Source: Bacteroidaceae bacterium
GTDB taxonomy: Bacteria > Bacteroidota > Bacteroidia > Bacteroidales > Bacteroidaceae
Length of the DNA: 9,324 bases
Direction of reading: 5' to 3'
Assembly (NCBI GenBank): GCA_017466965.1
Contig: JAFTTD010000239.1
Coordinates: 1-9,324, forward strand
Shown: piece after piece, positions 8,069 through 9,324 of the stretch
Layout of the letters: every line of letters begins with the position of its first letter
How positions within the stretch are numbered: position 1 is the stretch's first letter
Made by a program: the position numbers and the translations under genes
The notes under the pieces: model-generated
Database searches by the model: none
What the model saw: only the letters and a program-made list of their open reading frames with translations
What the model was told of the DNA's origin: nothing

Positions 8069-8509
8069 TTATTCCAATGATTTTAGTGTATTGTTAATAG
8101 TGTTGTTTGTTCTTGCGCTAATCTCTCGTGCCATCTCCAGATGTTCCACACCCTTGTTCAGATTGTAAGCAAGCATGCTGAGCGCTTTCTGTGCTTCGGC
8201 ACATGCCATTTGAGGATCGTCAAACGTATCTTTGTGAGCTGGATTCACTCTTGTGTTTTCAACAACTACGGCGGTGATGCAAACCACAATAGCAATGCTG
8301 GCTGCAACCGAAAGCGTTCTGAAAAGGTTGAACCTTATTCTCTTGCCTTTGCTTGGCACAGCTGTTTCAGCATTCATCTCCAGAACCTTGTTTTCTTCTT
8401 CTGCTGCCCACTGGTCAATCTTCATAGACAGTCTGTCTTCCAGTCCTTCAGGAACGTCTATATTTTCCAATCCTTTCAGATTCATATATTTCAGTTCATC
8501 CATGTGCAT
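8069..8509 (-). CDS. Single-pass membrane protein, candidate anti-sigma factor
   Basis: This 146-residue protein has an acidic N-terminal part of about 57 residues, a short basic stretch (KGKRIRF), one membrane helix at about 66-83 (LSVAASIAIVVCITAVVV), and an outer part of about 60 residues. The positive-inside pattern puts the N-terminus in the cytoplasm and the C-terminus in the periplasm. Its start overlaps the end of the sigma factor gene by 19 bp. This layout is typical of anti-sigma factors. There is no zinc HxxxCxxC motif and no clear FecR-type domain, so the role is inferred only from context and topology. The cytoplasmic DVPEGLEDRLSMKIDQW segment is amphipathic and could contact the sigma factor. 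Met1 and Met3 are both possible starts. A plain hypothetical membrane protein is the alternative. Confidence 0.7.
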   Translation of the reverse strand: MHMDELKYMNLKGLENIDVPEGLEDRLSMKIDQWAAEEENKVLEMNAETAVPSKGKRIRFNLFRTLSVAASIAIVVCITAVVVENTRVNPAHKDTFDDPQMACAEAQKALSMLAYNLNKGVEHLEMAREISARTNNTINNTLKSLE

Positions 8510-9003
8510 GCTAAATTTTTGAATTGTTCTTTCAGTTTCTGTCTCGTTCTCATCACAATCTGCCTTATATTGCCTTGCTTCAATCCTGTGGAAGTTTCTA
8601 TCTCATCGTACGTCTGTTCCTCAATCAGGTACATCGTAATGATGCTTCGTTCCCTCTGAGGCAAATGATTTATGAGGTCTTTCATAAGGAATGCTTCATC
8701 TGCCCTTTCAGTCTTGTCGTCAAGGCTGCTGTCATCAGGTGGGTCGTCACTGTCTTCTATAGAGGTAACGGTATCAAGTTTTTTCAGCCGCATCTTGTCA
8801 CGATGGATCTTCCTCATTATTATGATGAGATAAGCTTCGTTCACACAGTCTTCAGTAAGCTGTTCCCTCTTCTGCCACAGTCGCAAGTAGGTGTCCTGAA
8901 GCAAGTCCTCTGCATCCTGGACGTTCTCCGTCAGCCTGTATGCCACACGGTAGAGCATCCTGTGATAAGGCATGAACCTCCGCTTGAACTCTTTAGAATC
9001 CAT
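8491..9003 (-). CDS. ECF-type RNA polymerase sigma-70 factor
   Basis: This 170-residue protein has only the two domains of ECF (group 4) sigma factors. Region 2 lies at about 8-72 and contains YRLTENVQDAEDLLQDTYLRLW, the conserved core-binding and -10 recognition segment. An acidic, flexible linker (SIEDSDDPPDDSSLDD) spans about 81-96. Region 4 lies at about 107-160, with LPQRERSIITMYLIEEQTYDEI and the helix-turn-helix GLKQGNIRQIVMRTRQKLKE. It would direct RNA polymerase to a small set of promoters, probably including its own. The gene begins three bases after the stop of a DUF4252-like gene and overlaps the following membrane-protein gene by 19 bp, so it sits inside one transcript. Its promoter must lie beyond the right edge of the window. 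The target genes cannot be read from the sequence. Confidence 0.95.
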   Translation of the reverse strand: MDSKEFKRRFMPYHRMLYRVAYRLTENVQDAEDLLQDTYLRLWQKREQLTEDCVNEAYLIIIMRKIHRDKMRLKKLDTVTSIEDSDDPPDDSSLDDKTERADEAFLMKDLINHLPQRERSIITMYLIEEQTYDEIETSTGLKQGNIRQIVMRTRQKLKEQFKNLACTWMN

Positions 9004-9006
9004 CGC

Positions 9007-9324
9007 CTAATCTTGAATTGTAACTGTTTTATTTTCAGAAAAATCAACCATTTTCATCATCTCTTCAAGAGTTATTTCTCCTTCCACATGAATAATCACT
9101 GTCATAATATCGTTGTCTTTCATGGCGTCTATTCTGACTATCACCTCCTTGACAATCCCGTTTTCTTCAATCCCGAAGTACTGTATGTTCTTAAACAGGC
9201 TAAAGTTTTTGTTGAATAAGCTCTCCACGTTGTTTTTCTTTGCAAACAAGTTATTAAAACCATCAATATTTTCAAGGTTTTTTGTCAGAGCCTCCCTTTC
9301 ATTCTCATTCAGTTTCACTGTCAG
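9007..9324 (-). CDS. DUF4252-like protein, partial at its N-terminus
   Basis: The reading frame is open to the right edge and stops with TAG at 9009-9007. A GTG at 9318 could be read as a start, but the frame continues to the edge (codons for Leu and Thr). DUF4252 proteins usually have 150 or more residues with a signal peptide, so the true start is probably outside the window. About 105 residues are visible. The end DIMTVIIHVEGEITLEEMMKMV resembles NTIVIVFSGSFSTESIMKML of the DUF4252 protein at the other end of this operon, and EVIVRIDAMKDND matches the preceding strand pair. The resemblance is weak, so the family call is tentative. It lies three bases before the sigma factor gene. Confidence 0.55.
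   Translation of the reverse strand: MTVKLNENEREALTKNLENIDGFNNLFAKKNNVESLFNKNFSLFKNIQYFGIEENGIVKEVIVRIDAMKDNDIMTVIIHVEGEITLEEMMKMVDFSENKTVTIQD

Noticed and set aside
8524..9219. Plus-strand open frame of 231 codons across the sigma factor region
   Set aside because: It runs antisense to the clear ECF sigma factor and DUF4252-like genes, its product is rich in His, Phe and Cys with no recognisable domain, and it is explained as a shadow of their codon use.

Overview
This window looks like a chromosomal segment from a member of the Bacteroidales, most like Prevotella or Bacteroides. This rests on the gene order (nusA, infB, a CvpA-family gene, sufB, sufC, sufD), the DUF4252-type exported protein, the AT-rich leaders with no Shine-Dalgarno sequence before the start codons, and the moderate GC content. 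It is inference from family knowledge; no search was run.

Left part, plus strand (1-3639). The last codons of nusA come first, then a complete infB for translation initiation factor 2 with a very long lineage-specific linker, then a small four-helix CvpA-family membrane protein. The CvpA-family gene follows infB by 12 bases in the same reading frame. Between it and sufB lies a 136-base spacer holding two nested inverted repeats, the most structured non-coding element in the window.

Middle part, plus strand (3776-7386). sufB, sufC and sufD encode the complete SufBC2D scaffold for iron-sulfur cluster assembly. The catalytic residues known from E. coli are present: the SufB core Cys and Glu, the SufC Walker A, signature, Walker B and switch His, and the SufD His. 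SufD ends in a CxxCxxC tail and SufB lacks the N-terminal Cys cluster of the E. coli protein. No cysteine desulfurase (SufS), SufE/SufU or SufA gene is present; the operon ends at sufD and is followed by a strong hairpin terminator.

Right part, minus strand (9324 down to 7594). A compact four-gene unit converges on sufD. In transcription order it holds a partial small DUF4252-like protein, an ECF-type sigma-70 factor, a single-pass membrane protein that is a candidate anti-sigma factor, and a secreted DUF4252 protein. The spacings are 3 bp, a 19-bp overlap and 1 bp, so the four are very probably co-transcribed and translationally coupled. My inference is that this is an envelope signalling module in which the sigma factor is controlled by the membrane protein and the DUF4252 proteins act on the periplasmic side. 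It is the least described system in the window. All genes run to plausible ends, and no mobile element, tRNA, rRNA or CRISPR array was seen.
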